DNA of 50,967 nucleotides from an uncultured Bacteroidota bacterium (GCA_902574335.1 CACGNO010000004.1:1-50967), one strand, 5' to 3'; positions 1 to 8,450 are shown, counted from the first letter of the stretch. Notes: generated by a model from the sequence alone, not told the origin. Numbers and translations are program-made.

Positions 1-27
1 ACTAATATAATTTCATAACTTAAAAGT

Positions 28-2337
28 GTGAATAAGATATCAAGATCACAATTTTTAAAAATTTCTAGCGCTTCTATTGGTGGAATATTACTATTACCTC
101 ACCACTCATGCTCAGGTATTTCAAATAAAAAACTGACAATTAATGGTGGCAGTAATTATCAAATTGTAATTCCAAACAATCCTAGTAAAATAGAAAAAGA
201 GGCTTCCAATCAACTTGAAGCACATCTATTGTTATTATCTAAAAAAGCTCCTAAAATCGTTAAGGAAAATGAATATGTTGGTAAAAACGGAATTTTTATT
301 GGTAGCACTAAATATGCAAATGACATTAATAACTTAGAGGAGGATGGGTTTTCGTTTAAAAATATTGGAGATGATTTTTTTATTCAAGGAGGCTCTGAAA
401 AAGGATTACTTTTTGGGGTGTATTCACTTTTAGAATCATTTGGGTTTAGAAAATATGCTGCAGATGATCCATTAGATATTCCATCTACTATCAATCTGGA
501 ATTACCCAATGATATCATAAAAGTCCCTAAAATAAATTATAGAACCACTAACTATTATGAGGGAAGAGATTCAGAGTATGCGGATTGGAACAAACTTTCA
601 TCTAGTGACTCTTGGGGGTTGTTTGTTCATACGTTTGAAGTTCTTGTTCCGCCAAAAAAATATGGTGAAAGTAATCCAGAGTATTACTCTTTAATAAATG
701 GCAAGAGAAATGTAGTCACACAACTTTGTCTAACAAATCAAGATATGTTTGATGTATTAGTAAAGGATTTAAGAAAAAGAATCAATGAAAATCCAAAAGC
801 AAAGTATTGGTCAGTTAGCCAGAACGATAATGATAAGTATTGTCAATGTGGGCCGTGTACTAAGCTTAATAAAAAATACGGAAATGTGCCAAGTGGCTCT
901 ATTGTTTGGTTTACAAATAAAGTTGCAAGAGAGTTCCCCGATAAAATTATATCAACACTTGCATATTGGTATACTAGAGTTGCCCCTAAAAATATTGAGA
1001 TTGAACCTAATGTAAATATTATGCTCTGTAATATCGAAAGCTCCAGAGAAAAGCCTGTATTTGATACAGATCCTGCTTTCACAAAAGACTTACAAGATTG
1101 GGGAAAGATGAGTAAGGATATTTTAATTTGGGACTATAACATTCAGTTTGCTAATCCAATAAGCCCATTTCCAAATTTGCATACAATAGGCCCGAATATT
1201 AAGTTTTACAGAGAAAATAATGTTAATGCACTTTTCATGCAAGCGACCGGGAACAAAGCAGAACTTGGACAACTTAGGTCATATCTTATTTCAAAGTTGA
1301 TGTGGGATCCAGATGCCGATGATAATGAAATTATTAATGAATTTCTAGGCGGATATTACGGGCCAGCTTCTGAATATATGAAAGAGTATATTGATAAAAT
1401 GAGAGAAGCTTTAAATGAAACACCATTTAGACTATTCATTTTTGGAGATCCAAGAGATGCAATCAACAACTATCTGTCTGCTGAAAAAATAAGCCTTTAT
1501 CATTCAATTTTTGATAAAGCTGAAAAAGCAGTTGCTGATAATTCACAGCTACTAAAAAGAGTGCAAGATGCTAGATTGCCTTTACTTATTGCAACAATTC
1601 AAATTGCAGGTCAAATTAAACCTGGAGATGATGGTAGTTTTTACGAGATTGATAATTCAGGCTATGTAATTCCAAAGCCTGAAATGGAAAAATTGGTTAG
1701 AGAGTTTGTAGGTAGAGCGAGAAAAGCAGGCATCTCAAGAATAGGAGAAAGAGCAATAACCTTGGATGATTACAACTACAATTTTGAAAGGATTTTCTCA
1801 AAAATGAAAGATACTCCAAAGTCAAAATCGTATAAATCTAATGTTAGCTCTGTTGGTATACCTGAGGGTGGAATGGAAAATATTAAGCGTTTAACAAATG
1901 GAATTTTTGGCGCTTTTGAATCATGGAGATTTCCTTATAAAGACAAAAATTGGGTTGCATTTAAAGGCGGTCATATGGATCTTGTATTAGACCTAGGTGA
2001 AATACAGAATATAAAATCAATTGAAACAGAATTTTTAAATGTTCAAGCCCAAGCAAATTGGCACCAGTTGATTCTTCCAAAACATGTTACATATTCAATT
2101 TCAAATGATGGAACAACTTATGAAAAGCCTGTTATGGTTGTTAATCCTCATAACCCAGACCCAGCAGTGAATCCAGATATAACAAAGATCCCTTTTTACC
2201 CTTTCAATATTGAGCTTGAAAATAAAGAATGCCGTTATATAAAAATTCATGCGGAAAGCCATATTAAAATGCCAGCTTGGCATATTAATGCTGGGCGTCC
2301 CGCATTCATTTATGTTGATGAAATAGTCGTAAAATAA
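28..2337 (+). CDS. DUF4838 family exported protein with C-terminal discoidin-like domain
   Basis: Likely an exported carbohydrate-active protein. The first 30 residues look like a Tat-like or lipoprotein signal (SRSQFLK, a hydrophobic stretch, then HHSC). An N-terminal alpha-glucuronidase-type region is followed by a DUF4838-like core and, from about residue 625 to the end, a discoidin (F5/8 type C)-like beta domain. A CxCxxC cluster (C272, C274, C277) sits in the core and may bind metal. Start is GTG, chosen because no ATG lies near and the signal begins there. DUF4838 proteins occur in polysaccharide loci of Bacteroidota, but no SusC/SusD pair is visible here. The substrate is unknown and enzymatic activity is inferred from the family only. 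Confidence 0.82.
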   Translation: MNKISRSQFLKISSASIGGILLLPHHSCSGISNKKLTINGGSNYQIVIPNNPSKIEKEASNQLEAHLLLLSKKAPKIVKENEYVGKNGIFIGSTKYANDINNLEEDGFSFKNIGDDFFIQGGSEKGLLFGVYSLLESFGFRKYAADDPLDIPSTINLELPNDIIKVPKINYRTTNYYEGRDSEYADWNKLSSSDSWGLFVHTFEVLVPPKKYGESNPEYYSLINGKRNVVTQLCLTNQDMFDVLVKDLRKRINENPKAKYWSVSQNDNDKYCQCGPCTKLNKKYGNVPSGSIVWFTNKVAREFPDKIISTLAYWYTRVAPKNIEIEPNVNIMLCNIESSREKPVFDTDPAFTKDLQDWGKMSKDILIWDYNIQFANPISPFPNLHTIGPNIKFYRENNVNALFMQATGNKAELGQLRSYLISKLMWDPDADDNEIINEFLGGYYGPASEYMKEYIDKMREALNETPFRLFIFGDPRDAINNYLSAEKISLYHSIFDKAEKAVADNSQLLKRVQDARLPLLIATIQIAGQIKPGDDGSFYEIDNSGYVIPKPEMEKLVREFVGRARKAGISRIGERAITLDDYNYNFERIFSKMKDTPKSKSYKSNVSSVGIPEGGMENIKRLTNGIFGAFESWRFPYKDKNWVAFKGGHMDLVLDLGEIQNIKSIETEFLNVQAQANWHQLILPKHVTYSISNDGTTYEKPVMVVNPHNPDPAVNPDITKIPFYPFNIELENKECRYIKIHAESHIKMPAWHINAGRPAFIYVDEIVVK

Positions 2338-2338
2338 C

Positions 2339-2770
2339 TTAGTTATCTGAACCGTGTAGTTCAAAATATTTTACATCAGCAGTCTTTTTTAAGATATCAA
2401 CATCCCACATAACAAAGTTCATTGCTCCATTATTTATTGCATCCGTAAAATAAAATTTCATCATTTCACCATTTCTTTTCCAGGTTCCCTTAAGTGGAGT
2501 AGAGAATAATGTACCATCTTCCAAAATGGTTCTTCCTTGACCATCTAAGGTCCCACTAGTTTTTGATGTATTGATAGCAGAAACCTTAAAATTCACAAAT
2601 ACAGATCCATAGCCACTAATTTGTCCCTCAAAATTGATATTTGAGTAACCATCACCAGGGCTAATAGAAATTATATCAAGAATTCCACCTCCTTTTGCTT
2701 GAGTTAAATCTTGACTGTAAGCAAAACCTGTTATTAAAAAAGCTATAAGTATTGGTAATAATTTCTTCAT
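2339..2770 (-). CDS. small secreted protein, tandem paralogue A
   Basis: Unrecognised 143-residue exported protein. Residues 1-19 form a clear signal peptide ending before a Gln (FAYSQ). The mature part is probably all beta. Its C-terminal half carries the pattern T-L-x-G-x-W-x-R-x-G, then an aromatic stretch and D-x-I-N-x-G. The neighbouring gene upstream in the transcript (starting at 3221) has the same pattern, so the two look like diverged duplicates. Only 13 bases separate them, so co-transcription is likely. The gene ends one base after the convergent DUF4838 gene. No function can be assigned. Confidence 0.72.
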   Translation of the reverse strand: MKKLLPILIAFLITGFAYSQDLTQAKGGGILDIISISPGDGYSNINFEGQISGYGSVFVNFKVSAINTSKTSGTLDGQGRTILEDGTLFSTPLKGTWKRNGEMMKFYFTDAINNGAMNFVMWDVDILKKTADVKYFELHGSDN

Positions 2771-2783
2771 GTTATTTTATCAA

Positions 2784-3221
2784 TTAATTTACAACACCCG
2801 CATCAAATTTTAGTGTTCTTTCAGCAAAATTTAATTTGCCAACAGCTAATATTATATTTCCGTCGTTTATGTTATCTAAAGTTATCAATTCAAAAGTTTG
2901 CCCTTTTCTTCGCCATATACCCTGCAGGGTTCCTTGCAAAAAGTTTTCACCTTGTTGAGCCCAAACCAAGCCAGTGAATTCTCCACTGTCATCTGTTTCT
3001 AATCTGTTAGTAAAATTGTATGTTAAGTAAACAGCAGAATAATCACCATTTTCATATCCAATAGCAGCACCGGAACAATTAACCGTACTAGTTTCGACGC
3101 CAAGTGTAATTGAATCAATGTTAAAGTCCGCTTTAAACGCATTTGATACATCTACCAAGTCTTGAGAATAAGAAAATATAGATACGCAAAGTGCTAATAA
3201 AATTGTTTTTAAGTATTTCAT
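2784..3221 (-). CDS. small secreted protein, tandem paralogue B
   Basis: Unrecognised 145-residue exported protein with a signal peptide (about residues 1-19, ending FSYSQ). The mature region shares with the next gene downstream the order G-T-L-x-G-x-W-R-R-x-G, a hydrophobic strand, then D-N-I-N-D-G, at similar positions and total length. This supports a tandem duplication. It is probably the first gene of a two-gene unit, with an 84-base upstream gap containing no obvious TAnnTTTG element. Function unknown; a lipocalin-like or small beta-barrel fold is a guess only. Confidence 0.72.
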   Translation of the reverse strand: MKYLKTILLALCVSIFSYSQDLVDVSNAFKADFNIDSITLGVETSTVNCSGAAIGYENGDYSAVYLTYNFTNRLETDDSGEFTGLVWAQQGENFLQGTLQGIWRRKGQTFELITLDNINDGNIILAVGKLNFAERTLKFDAGVVN

Positions 3222-3305
3222 AATTATATTTTTTATTTAGTATTTAACAATTTTACTAAATTAAAATAATGTAATAAGCTTTTAAAATAACAATTAAGGA
3301 AAATT

Positions 3306-3797
3306 TCAATTTACATATAACAAGCTATGAGAAATCTTATTATTACAAATTATTACTTTATATAAATTAGAATTATTTAGATCATCTATCTGTTGATAGA
3401 ATTCTTTATTTATAAGGCCGTTGACAAAAAAAGGAATTGTATTGCTGTGACCTACTACTAAAACTTTTGACCCATTATTATCTAAAATAAAACTTTCATA
3501 GTCAATTTTTGATGGTGAGTAAATTAAAATATCAATGTTATTTTCCTTAGAAATTGGACTAACAGTTTGTATTGTTCTGTTATAATTGGTTGAATATATT
3601 TTATCTAGTTCAATGTTTTTAAAAACTTGAACCCATTTTAAAGCTCTTTTTTTACCCAGGTCGTTTAATTCAGGATTTCTGTTTTTAATATCAGATCGAT
3701 CTTTTTCAGCATGTCGAATCAAGTAGATTTCAGTACAATCTTGACTTGATATATCAATAGAACTTAGAATTAAAACTAATAGAATTAATTGTTTCAT
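3306..3797 (-). CDS. secreted histidine phosphatase family protein (SixA/phosphoglycerate mutase-like)
   Basis: Histidine phosphatase superfamily member, expected to hydrolyse phosphoesters through a phosphohistidine. The RHG-type motif is LIRHAEK (R28, H29 from the chosen start). A second conserved His lies in VVGHSNT near the middle. Residues 1-19 form a signal peptide, so the enzyme should act in the periplasm. The start at 3797 is preferred over an in-frame ATG at 3830 because it begins exactly at the signal peptide and removes an overlap with the upstream gene, leaving one base between them. It pairs with a HAD acid phosphatase lipoprotein, suggesting a role in recovering phosphate from organic esters. 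Substrate unknown. Confidence 0.8.
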   Translation of the reverse strand: MKQLILLVLILSSIDISSQDCTEIYLIRHAEKDRSDIKNRNPELNDLGKKRALKWVQVFKNIELDKIYSTNYNRTIQTVSPISKENNIDILIYSPSKIDYESFILDNNGSKVLVVGHSNTIPFFVNGLINKEFYQQIDDLNNSNLYKVIICNNKISHSLLYVN

Positions 3798-3798
3798 T

Positions 3799-4500
3799 TT
3801 AATTATTAAAACCTCTTTCCCAATCACCATAAATTAGATTTGGTAAAAGAATAAATTGCTGTCCAAATTTTTCTTTTAGATTATTTGAAATCTCCCACCT
3901 TTGTTCGTTGCTCTTATCAAAAAATGCAGAATCAAAATCACCAAGATTATCACCAATAAACATAATTATGTTTTGATCAGAAATTGATTTTCTTCTTTCA
4001 TACTTATCACTCGAATCAGTTCTAAGAAGCATTTTTGTAGAGTCATCAAAAGGAAAACCTAAGGTTATTAAATTTTCTTTTGTAGGCTCGTAATTCTCAA
4101 CTCTTCTATTTGATAAATAGATTATTTCTACACCTTTCGATTCAGCATATTTAAAAAAATCTAGGGAACCTGGTATCGCAGTTGCTATTTTTTTATTTAC
4201 CCAATTCGACCAATTTTCTTGATTAAAAGTAGCCTTCTCTTCAATTAGCATTTCATTGTAAGGAGTATTATTAAATATAGTTTCATCAAGATCAGCAACT
4301 ATAGTTAATCTTTTTTTATGATCTTTTGATAACTCTAAGTCAAGTTTGATTTTTGCAGCATTATAGGCTTGTAGGCATAAGGCCTTATACTCTGCAGAGT
4401 TTTTGTGCCAGTACATCGAATGATCTTTTTGAGATATTTTATTTGAGGAACATCCAAAAGCAAAAAACAAACAAATAATTAAGAATACTCTCACGGTCAT
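3799..4500 (-). CDS. HAD-family class C acid phosphatase lipoprotein, e(P4)-like
   Basis: Probable outer-surface or periplasmic acid phosphatase/5'-nucleotidase of the e(P4) type. A lipoprotein signal ends at C17 (FAFGC). The HAD nucleophile motif DLDET occurs with D70 and D72. Motif II is LSNRR, and a C-terminal FIGDNLGDF supplies the acidic motif IV. The 233-residue length is near the family norm. Family members dephosphorylate nucleotides such as NMN and AMP so that the nucleoside can be imported. The next gene, one base downstream, is another exported phosphatase. An alternative GTG start two codons downstream cannot be excluded. Confidence 0.84.
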   Translation of the reverse strand: MTVRVFLIICLFFAFGCSSNKISQKDHSMYWHKNSAEYKALCLQAYNAAKIKLDLELSKDHKKRLTIVADLDETIFNNTPYNEMLIEEKATFNQENWSNWVNKKIATAIPGSLDFFKYAESKGVEIIYLSNRRVENYEPTKENLITLGFPFDDSTKMLLRTDSSDKYERRKSISDQNIIMFIGDNLGDFDSAFFDKSNEQRWEISNNLKEKFGQQFILLPNLIYGDWERGFNN

Positions 4501-4562
4501 AAAGTAATGAAATTAATATTGAAGAAAAAAACTATTATTTCTGATTTAACTATATTTAATTA

Positions 4563-4724
4563 TTGGACAAGAAAATATTAAATAACGCTTTCGTAATTGG
4601 ACTCTTTTGTCTTGTATTAGGCCTACTAGGCTATCAAGAATTAAAATCATTTTTGTTTGGTATAATTTCATTAGTTATCGCATTAATATGTTTTGTGGTT
4701 TCATTTTTGTATGATAAGAAATAA
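4563..4724 (+). CDS. small membrane protein, 53 aa, TTG start
   Basis: Short reading frame with two predicted hydrophobic helices: roughly residues 9-24 and 28-49, ending in DKK. It opens with TTG directly after an in-frame stop, so no longer version exists. It fills the otherwise empty gap between the divergent phosphatase gene and the SOUL gene and ends 9 bases before the latter. TTG is used elsewhere in this window as a start. No family was recognised. Coding status rests on the helix pattern and position only. Confidence 0.45.
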   Translation: MDKKILNNAFVIGLFCLVLGLLGYQELKSFLFGIISLVIALICFVVSFLYDKK

Positions 4725-4733
4725 ACAAAAATT

Positions 4734-5297
4734 ATGAAACTTGCAATAAAACTATTTATACCATTTTTTATTTTTACAATATCTATGTCTTTATTCTCAC
4801 AAAAATATGAGACTCATAATTATAAAACATTATTTTCAGATGATTCTTTTGAAGTAAGAATGTATGATTCCGTATTAAAAGCAAAAACTTCTTCTAGCGA
4901 GGGGTCCAATAATAATTTTGGAAAATTATTTAGATATATTTCTGGGTATAATCAAAAAAATGAAAAGATTGCAATGACTACACCAGTATATATGAAGCAG
5001 GAAGAAAAGGGTTCTATGATGGAGTTCGTTTTGCCTTCAAAATTTAATATGGATAATGTTTCAATGCCAAAATCTCAAAATGTAGAAGTCTATTTAGATG
5101 AAGGAGGACATTATGCATCCATACAATACGGTGGTTATTCTAACAACAACAAACGCAATAGGTATACTAAAGCCTTAATTGAAAAATTAAAAAAACACAA
5201 CATTGAGTCAGTTGGTGATTTTATTTATTTATCATATGATAGTCCATATAAATTTTATGGAAGAAGAAATGAAGTAATAATCGCTGTTAATTATTAA
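4734..5297 (+). CDS. SOUL family haem-binding protein
   Basis: SOUL/HBP family protein, 187 residues, exported through an N-terminal signal peptide (about residues 1-22, ending LFSQ). Family hallmarks are the opening YETHNYKTLFSD..FEVRMYD, a mid-protein KIAMTTPVYM, and a C-terminal region with Y-x-x-P-Y-K-F-Y-G-R-R-N-E-V. SOUL proteins bind haem or related tetrapyrroles in eukaryotes; the bacterial role is less clear. It is followed at 4 bases by a hydrolase lipoprotein and then by a cytochrome-like membrane protein and YceI, so the group may handle haem, quinone or isoprenoid ligands in the envelope. That link is inference. Confidence 0.87.
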   Translation: MKLAIKLFIPFFIFTISMSLFSQKYETHNYKTLFSDDSFEVRMYDSVLKAKTSSSEGSNNNFGKLFRYISGYNQKNEKIAMTTPVYMKQEEKGSMMEFVLPSKFNMDNVSMPKSQNVEVYLDEGGHYASIQYGGYSNNNKRNRYTKALIEKLKKHNIESVGDFIYLSYDSPYKFYGRRNEVIIAVNY

Positions 5298-5301
5298 TTA
5301 A

Positions 5302-6225
5302 ATGTCTAGGGTTTGTTTTCTGGTATTAGTTTTTTGCTTTTCTTGCTCAAATGAGGTTAAACCAAAATATGAATATATAGTAAAAAACAAATCATTTATT
5401 GAAAGCTTTGATCTTAAACCTAACACTGGATTCACTAATCTTTCCAAAGGCTTTACTTTTTATAAGCATGATAACAAAGAGGCGAGTACAGTACCGATTA
5501 TTTTGATTCATGGTTTCTCAGTCCCATCATATATTTGGGAACCTACTTTTGAACTCTTATCTAACAAAGGCTATAATGTCATTTCCTTAGATTTATTTGG
5601 AAGAGGTTTTTCTGAAAATCTAGATCAACCCTATACAGATAAACTCTTTGCGGATCAAGTTATTGACCTAATGATTAAGTTAAATATTGATTCTGCTAAA
5701 CTTGTTGGTTTATCAAATGGTGGCAGAGTTATTTCAAAAGTTGCTGAATTAAAACCAAGCGTAGTTAGCTCCTTAATATATGTAGCATCATCTGGATTTA
5801 AATCAATTAAGGAAACAAAAAACAAATCAGTTTCTAATGAAGAGGTTGAAAATTTTATAAAAAATAATTACCCAACGATCTCAAAAGGACAACTAGAAGA
5901 TTTTAAGCATCCTGAAAACCACGTAGGTTGGGATGAAAAATATGAGGAATTGTTAAAATATAAAGGTTTTGCTAAAGCCTTAATTTCAACCACAAAAAAT
6001 CACTATACTATGGATAATATTCATAAAAAAATTCACGAAAGCGATATTCCAGTTTATACAATTTGGGGAGATAGTGATAAAGTAGTTGTATATGATGAAT
6101 TTGAAAAAAGAATTGATTCTTTAATGCCTAAAAGAAAAGAGTTTTTTATTTTAGAATCAGGGCATCTTCCACATATGGAGAACCCAGAACAGTTTAATAG
6201 AATTTTGTTATCGATTATTAAATAA
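5302..6225 (+). CDS. alpha/beta hydrolase lipoprotein
   Basis: Alpha/beta-hydrolase-fold enzyme of 307 residues anchored by a lipoprotein signal (lipobox FSC, C15). The oxyanion region is ILIHGFSVP (HG at 70-71). The nucleophile elbow is GLSNGG with Ser138. The acid is D257 or D259 in WGDSDK, and the catalytic His is H288 in ESGHLPHMEN. Overall pattern resembles meta-cleavage hydrolases or esterases that act on small esters or C-C bonds; the substrate cannot be read from sequence. It begins 4 bases after the SOUL gene and is followed 5 bases later by the next frame, so all are likely on one transcript. Confidence 0.86.
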   Translation: MSRVCFLVLVFCFSCSNEVKPKYEYIVKNKSFIESFDLKPNTGFTNLSKGFTFYKHDNKEASTVPIILIHGFSVPSYIWEPTFELLSNKGYNVISLDLFGRGFSENLDQPYTDKLFADQVIDLMIKLNIDSAKLVGLSNGGRVISKVAELKPSVVSSLIYVASSGFKSIKETKNKSVSNEEVENFIKNNYPTISKGQLEDFKHPENHVGWDEKYEELLKYKGFAKALISTTKNHYTMDNIHKKIHESDIPVYTIWGDSDKVVVYDEFEKRIDSLMPKRKEFFILESGHLPHMENPEQFNRILLSIIK

Positions 6226-6230
6226 AAATT

Positions 6231-6833
6231 TTGAGAAATAAGATTATAATTTTTTTGATTGTCTTGCTTCCTTTAAGTAATCTTTCTCAAGAAAAGGAAC
6301 TTTTTGATTTAATTATTACAGATGAGAACGCAACACCTCAATTGTTGCCCGAAAGAATGATTTTTACACAAAGAATTTTTTGGGGAGAGAAAGGTATATT
6401 GAGAAAAACAGGAATTGCACCCTTGAATCTAAAAAACAGGGAAAAAGAGTTAAAATTGAGAAGATCATTTTTGAAAACTCATCAAATTTTAGGCTATGCA
6501 ACTCTAGGAACGATGATAGCTCAAGGAATAATTGGAGGAAAATTATATAATGGTGATAATAGTTTGTATAAGACACATAAGACAATGGGGAAAGTTGTTA
6601 ATGCAGGTTATTTTACTGGGGCAGCATTATCTTTATTTTCTCCACCACCTTTAACAAACAAAAAAACAAAAGGGTTTAGTTCAATTAAAGCCCATAAGTT
6701 CCTTGCAACCATCCATTTTTCAGCCATGGTATTAACTAACGTTGTTGCTGATGATAATAAAAAAGCACATAAGGCTGCAGCGTATACTGCTTTTGCTAGT
6801 TATGCAACGGCTGTAATTGTATTTAAGTTTTAG
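6231..6833 (+). CDS. cytochrome b561-like four-helix membrane protein
   Basis: 200-residue protein with a signal peptide (first 20 residues, ending LSQ) and four C-terminal hydrophobic helices. Histidines occur at helix edges in a pattern like haem ligands: FLKTHQILG, YKTHKTMGKV, IKAHKFLATIHFSAM and KAHKAAAYTAF. This suggests a cytochrome b561/DUF4405-like haem protein, but the assignment is from helix and histidine pattern, not a confident family match. TTG start, 5 bases after the hydrolase. YceI starts 2 bases after its stop; YceI and b561 proteins are often neighbours in other bacteria, which supports the reading. Confidence 0.7.
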   Translation: MRNKIIIFLIVLLPLSNLSQEKELFDLIITDENATPQLLPERMIFTQRIFWGEKGILRKTGIAPLNLKNREKELKLRRSFLKTHQILGYATLGTMIAQGIIGGKLYNGDNSLYKTHKTMGKVVNAGYFTGAALSLFSPPPLTNKKTKGFSSIKAHKFLATIHFSAMVLTNVVADDNKKAHKAAAYTAFASYATAVIVFKF

Positions 6834-6835
6834 AT

Positions 6836-7357
6836 ATGAAAAAATTTATAGTATTATTTTTTTTAGTGAACTTTTCTTATTGTCAAACTACTTTAATGCT
6901 TGATAAAGAAAAATCAAATATTAAATACAGCGCTAAACATGTTTTACATGCTTGGGAAGGTATTAATAATGATATTTCAGGTGTAGCCGTTTACAATGAG
7001 AGTATTTCTAAAATAGCACTAGCTGCTCAGGTTATCGATTTTGATAGTGGAAATTCTGGCAGAGATTCACATTCATTAGAGGTTTTGGAAGCTTTAAAAT
7101 TCCCAAACATTAAATTTTATTCCGAAGACATTAACTCAGAGGGTAATGCTATTATATTTAATGGTGAAATAGAATTTCATGGTGAAAAAAAACCGATCAA
7201 TGTTTTTGCATCCATTGAGGATGACGATAAAAAAATCAAGATTGAAGGTAAATTTCAAATAATTCCTACAGAATTTCTGATTACTCTACCTTCGTTTATG
7301 TTAATTGAAATGGAGGATTACTTAGATATTTCTTTCGAACTTTATTTTGATAAATAA
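6836..7357 (+). CDS. YceI family periplasmic lipid-binding protein
   Basis: YceI-like protein, 173 residues with signal peptide (about 1-16, ending SYCQ). The lipocalin-like YceI barrel spans the rest: the opening LDKEKSNIKYSAKHVLHAWEG, a middle R-D-S-H-S-L-E-V-L-E-A-L-K-F-P-N-I-K-F segment and a late I-N-V-F-A strand are characteristic. YceI proteins bind long isoprenoid or amide lipids such as polyprenyl quinone tails. It lies last in a tightly packed run with a cytochrome-like membrane protein. Its 3' end overlaps the convergent gene by 16 bases. Confidence 0.87.
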   Translation: MKKFIVLFFLVNFSYCQTTLMLDKEKSNIKYSAKHVLHAWEGINNDISGVAVYNESISKIALAAQVIDFDSGNSGRDSHSLEVLEALKFPNIKFYSEDINSEGNAIIFNGEIEFHGEKKPINVFASIEDDDKKIKIEGKFQIIPTEFLITLPSFMLIEMEDYLDISFELYFDK

Positions 7358-7824
7358 TCTGATACTTCTTCAGACTGAAAGTATTTAATTTTCAATTCAT
7401 CATTTTCTAATACCAAATATCCACTTTCTAGCCAAACAGGAGTAGTCGTGATCTCTTCACCTTCAATAGATGTTACAAATGTTCCATTATTTTTATAACT
7501 AACATGAGCTGAATTAACATCAATAGAAATTGACCAATTAGAAAGATCCCATTTTCTTGAGATGGTAATATTATCGCCTTGACTTTCAGCAATTAACGCC
7601 CAAAATTCATCTAATGTGTATGGACCTCCTAGTTCTACGATTTTAAAATCATCAGTTATGTAATCATTTGTATTTAATTCACTTTCAACTTCAATGGAAG
7701 TAAAGAAATTACCTACAGTTTCTTTTACTTGATCTTCAGTTATCTTAAGACTATTGTCTACAGAATTACACGATAAGTTAGAAAGGATTAAAATTATTGT
7801 AAGAGTTGTAAATATATTTTTCAT
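7342..7824 (-). CDS. NTF2/SnoaL-like (DUF4440-type) lipoprotein
   Basis: 160-residue putative lipoprotein with lipobox LSC (C19). The mature part resembles the cone-shaped NTF2/SnoaL/DUF4440 fold: a helical start (VKETVGNFFTSIE), an aromatic DEFWALI turn, and a strand series containing WDLSNWSISIDVNSAHVSYKNNGTF. Such proteins are either small-molecule enzymes or ligand binders; no catalytic set is clear. It overlaps the YceI gene tail to tail by 16 bases and its start overlaps the end of the aquaporin gene by 4 bases, implying translational coupling with that gene. Confidence 0.7.
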   Translation of the reverse strand: MKNIFTTLTIILILSNLSCNSVDNSLKITEDQVKETVGNFFTSIEVESELNTNDYITDDFKIVELGGPYTLDEFWALIAESQGDNITISRKWDLSNWSISIDVNSAHVSYKNNGTFVTSIEGEEITTTPVWLESGYLVLENDELKIKYFQSEEVSDYLSK

Positions 7825-8435
7825 TTTTTTAATAAATAATTAAAGTGTATAACTGCCAGGACTGATCCTGCCATAGGTGCGGTCAAATAATACCAAACAA
7901 AGTATTGTGAAACTCCATTTCCAGTTATGATATCAACCAAAGAAGGACCAATTGAAACAGCCGGGTTGAAAACTCCGCCTGACAACGGACCTACACAAAA
8001 TGCACCAGCCATAACTGTAAGACCAATTGCGAAACCATAAAATGAATTTCCATCTAAATTTGGGTGTGTGGCTACATTTAAAATAACAAAGACAAGTAAA
8101 TATGTAAAAATTAATTCAGCGACAAGTATAATAGCTACAGGCTCTGCTAAGTCAGGTTGGACCACCATATTAGATGACATATTTGAAACTAAAAATGCAG
8201 CTGCAAAAGCACCTAGTATTTGTGATAATAAATATTTAAAGAAATCAGAACTATTGATTTCTTTTCTTAATAGCATAGCAAAAGATACTGCAGGGTTATA
8301 ATGTGCTCCAGAAATATGAGCTCCCATGTAAACAAGAACTGTAAGACCAAATCCAATTGCTAATGGATTTTGTGATAGACCAATTATTAAAACTAAAAAG
8401 AAGGTTCCAATGAACTCTGTTAAATATTTTTTCAT
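7821..8435 (-). CDS. MIP family aquaporin
   Basis: Aquaporin/glycerol facilitator family channel, 204 residues, six predicted membrane helices. Both pore-loop NPA motifs are intact: N47-P48-A49 in AHYNPAVS and N157-P158-A159 in GVFNPAVS. The length is short for a glycerol facilitator, which favours a water-type or small-neutral-solute channel; selectivity residues were not assigned. It shares 4 bases with the downstream NTF2-like gene. The upstream gap to the DUF6029 gene is 15 bases, so it may belong to the TlpA-DUF6029 transcript or have its own promoter. Confidence 0.9.
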   Translation of the reverse strand: MKKYLTEFIGTFFLVLIIGLSQNPLAIGFGLTVLVYMGAHISGAHYNPAVSFAMLLRKEINSSDFFKYLLSQILGAFAAAFLVSNMSSNMVVQPDLAEPVAIILVAELIFTYLLVFVILNVATHPNLDGNSFYGFAIGLTVMAGAFCVGPLSGGVFNPAVSIGPSLVDIITGNGVSQYFVWYYLTAPMAGSVLAVIHFNYLLKK

Positions 8436-8450
8436 AATACTTTAAAATTA

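Noticed and set aside
843-1082. Minus-strand open frame inside the DUF4838 gene
   Set aside because: Shadow frame in a well-supported gene; composition is not protein-like for this genome.
3798-3830. Longer start for the histidine phosphatase
   Set aside because: It overlaps the upstream gene and precedes a clear signal peptide that begins at 3797.
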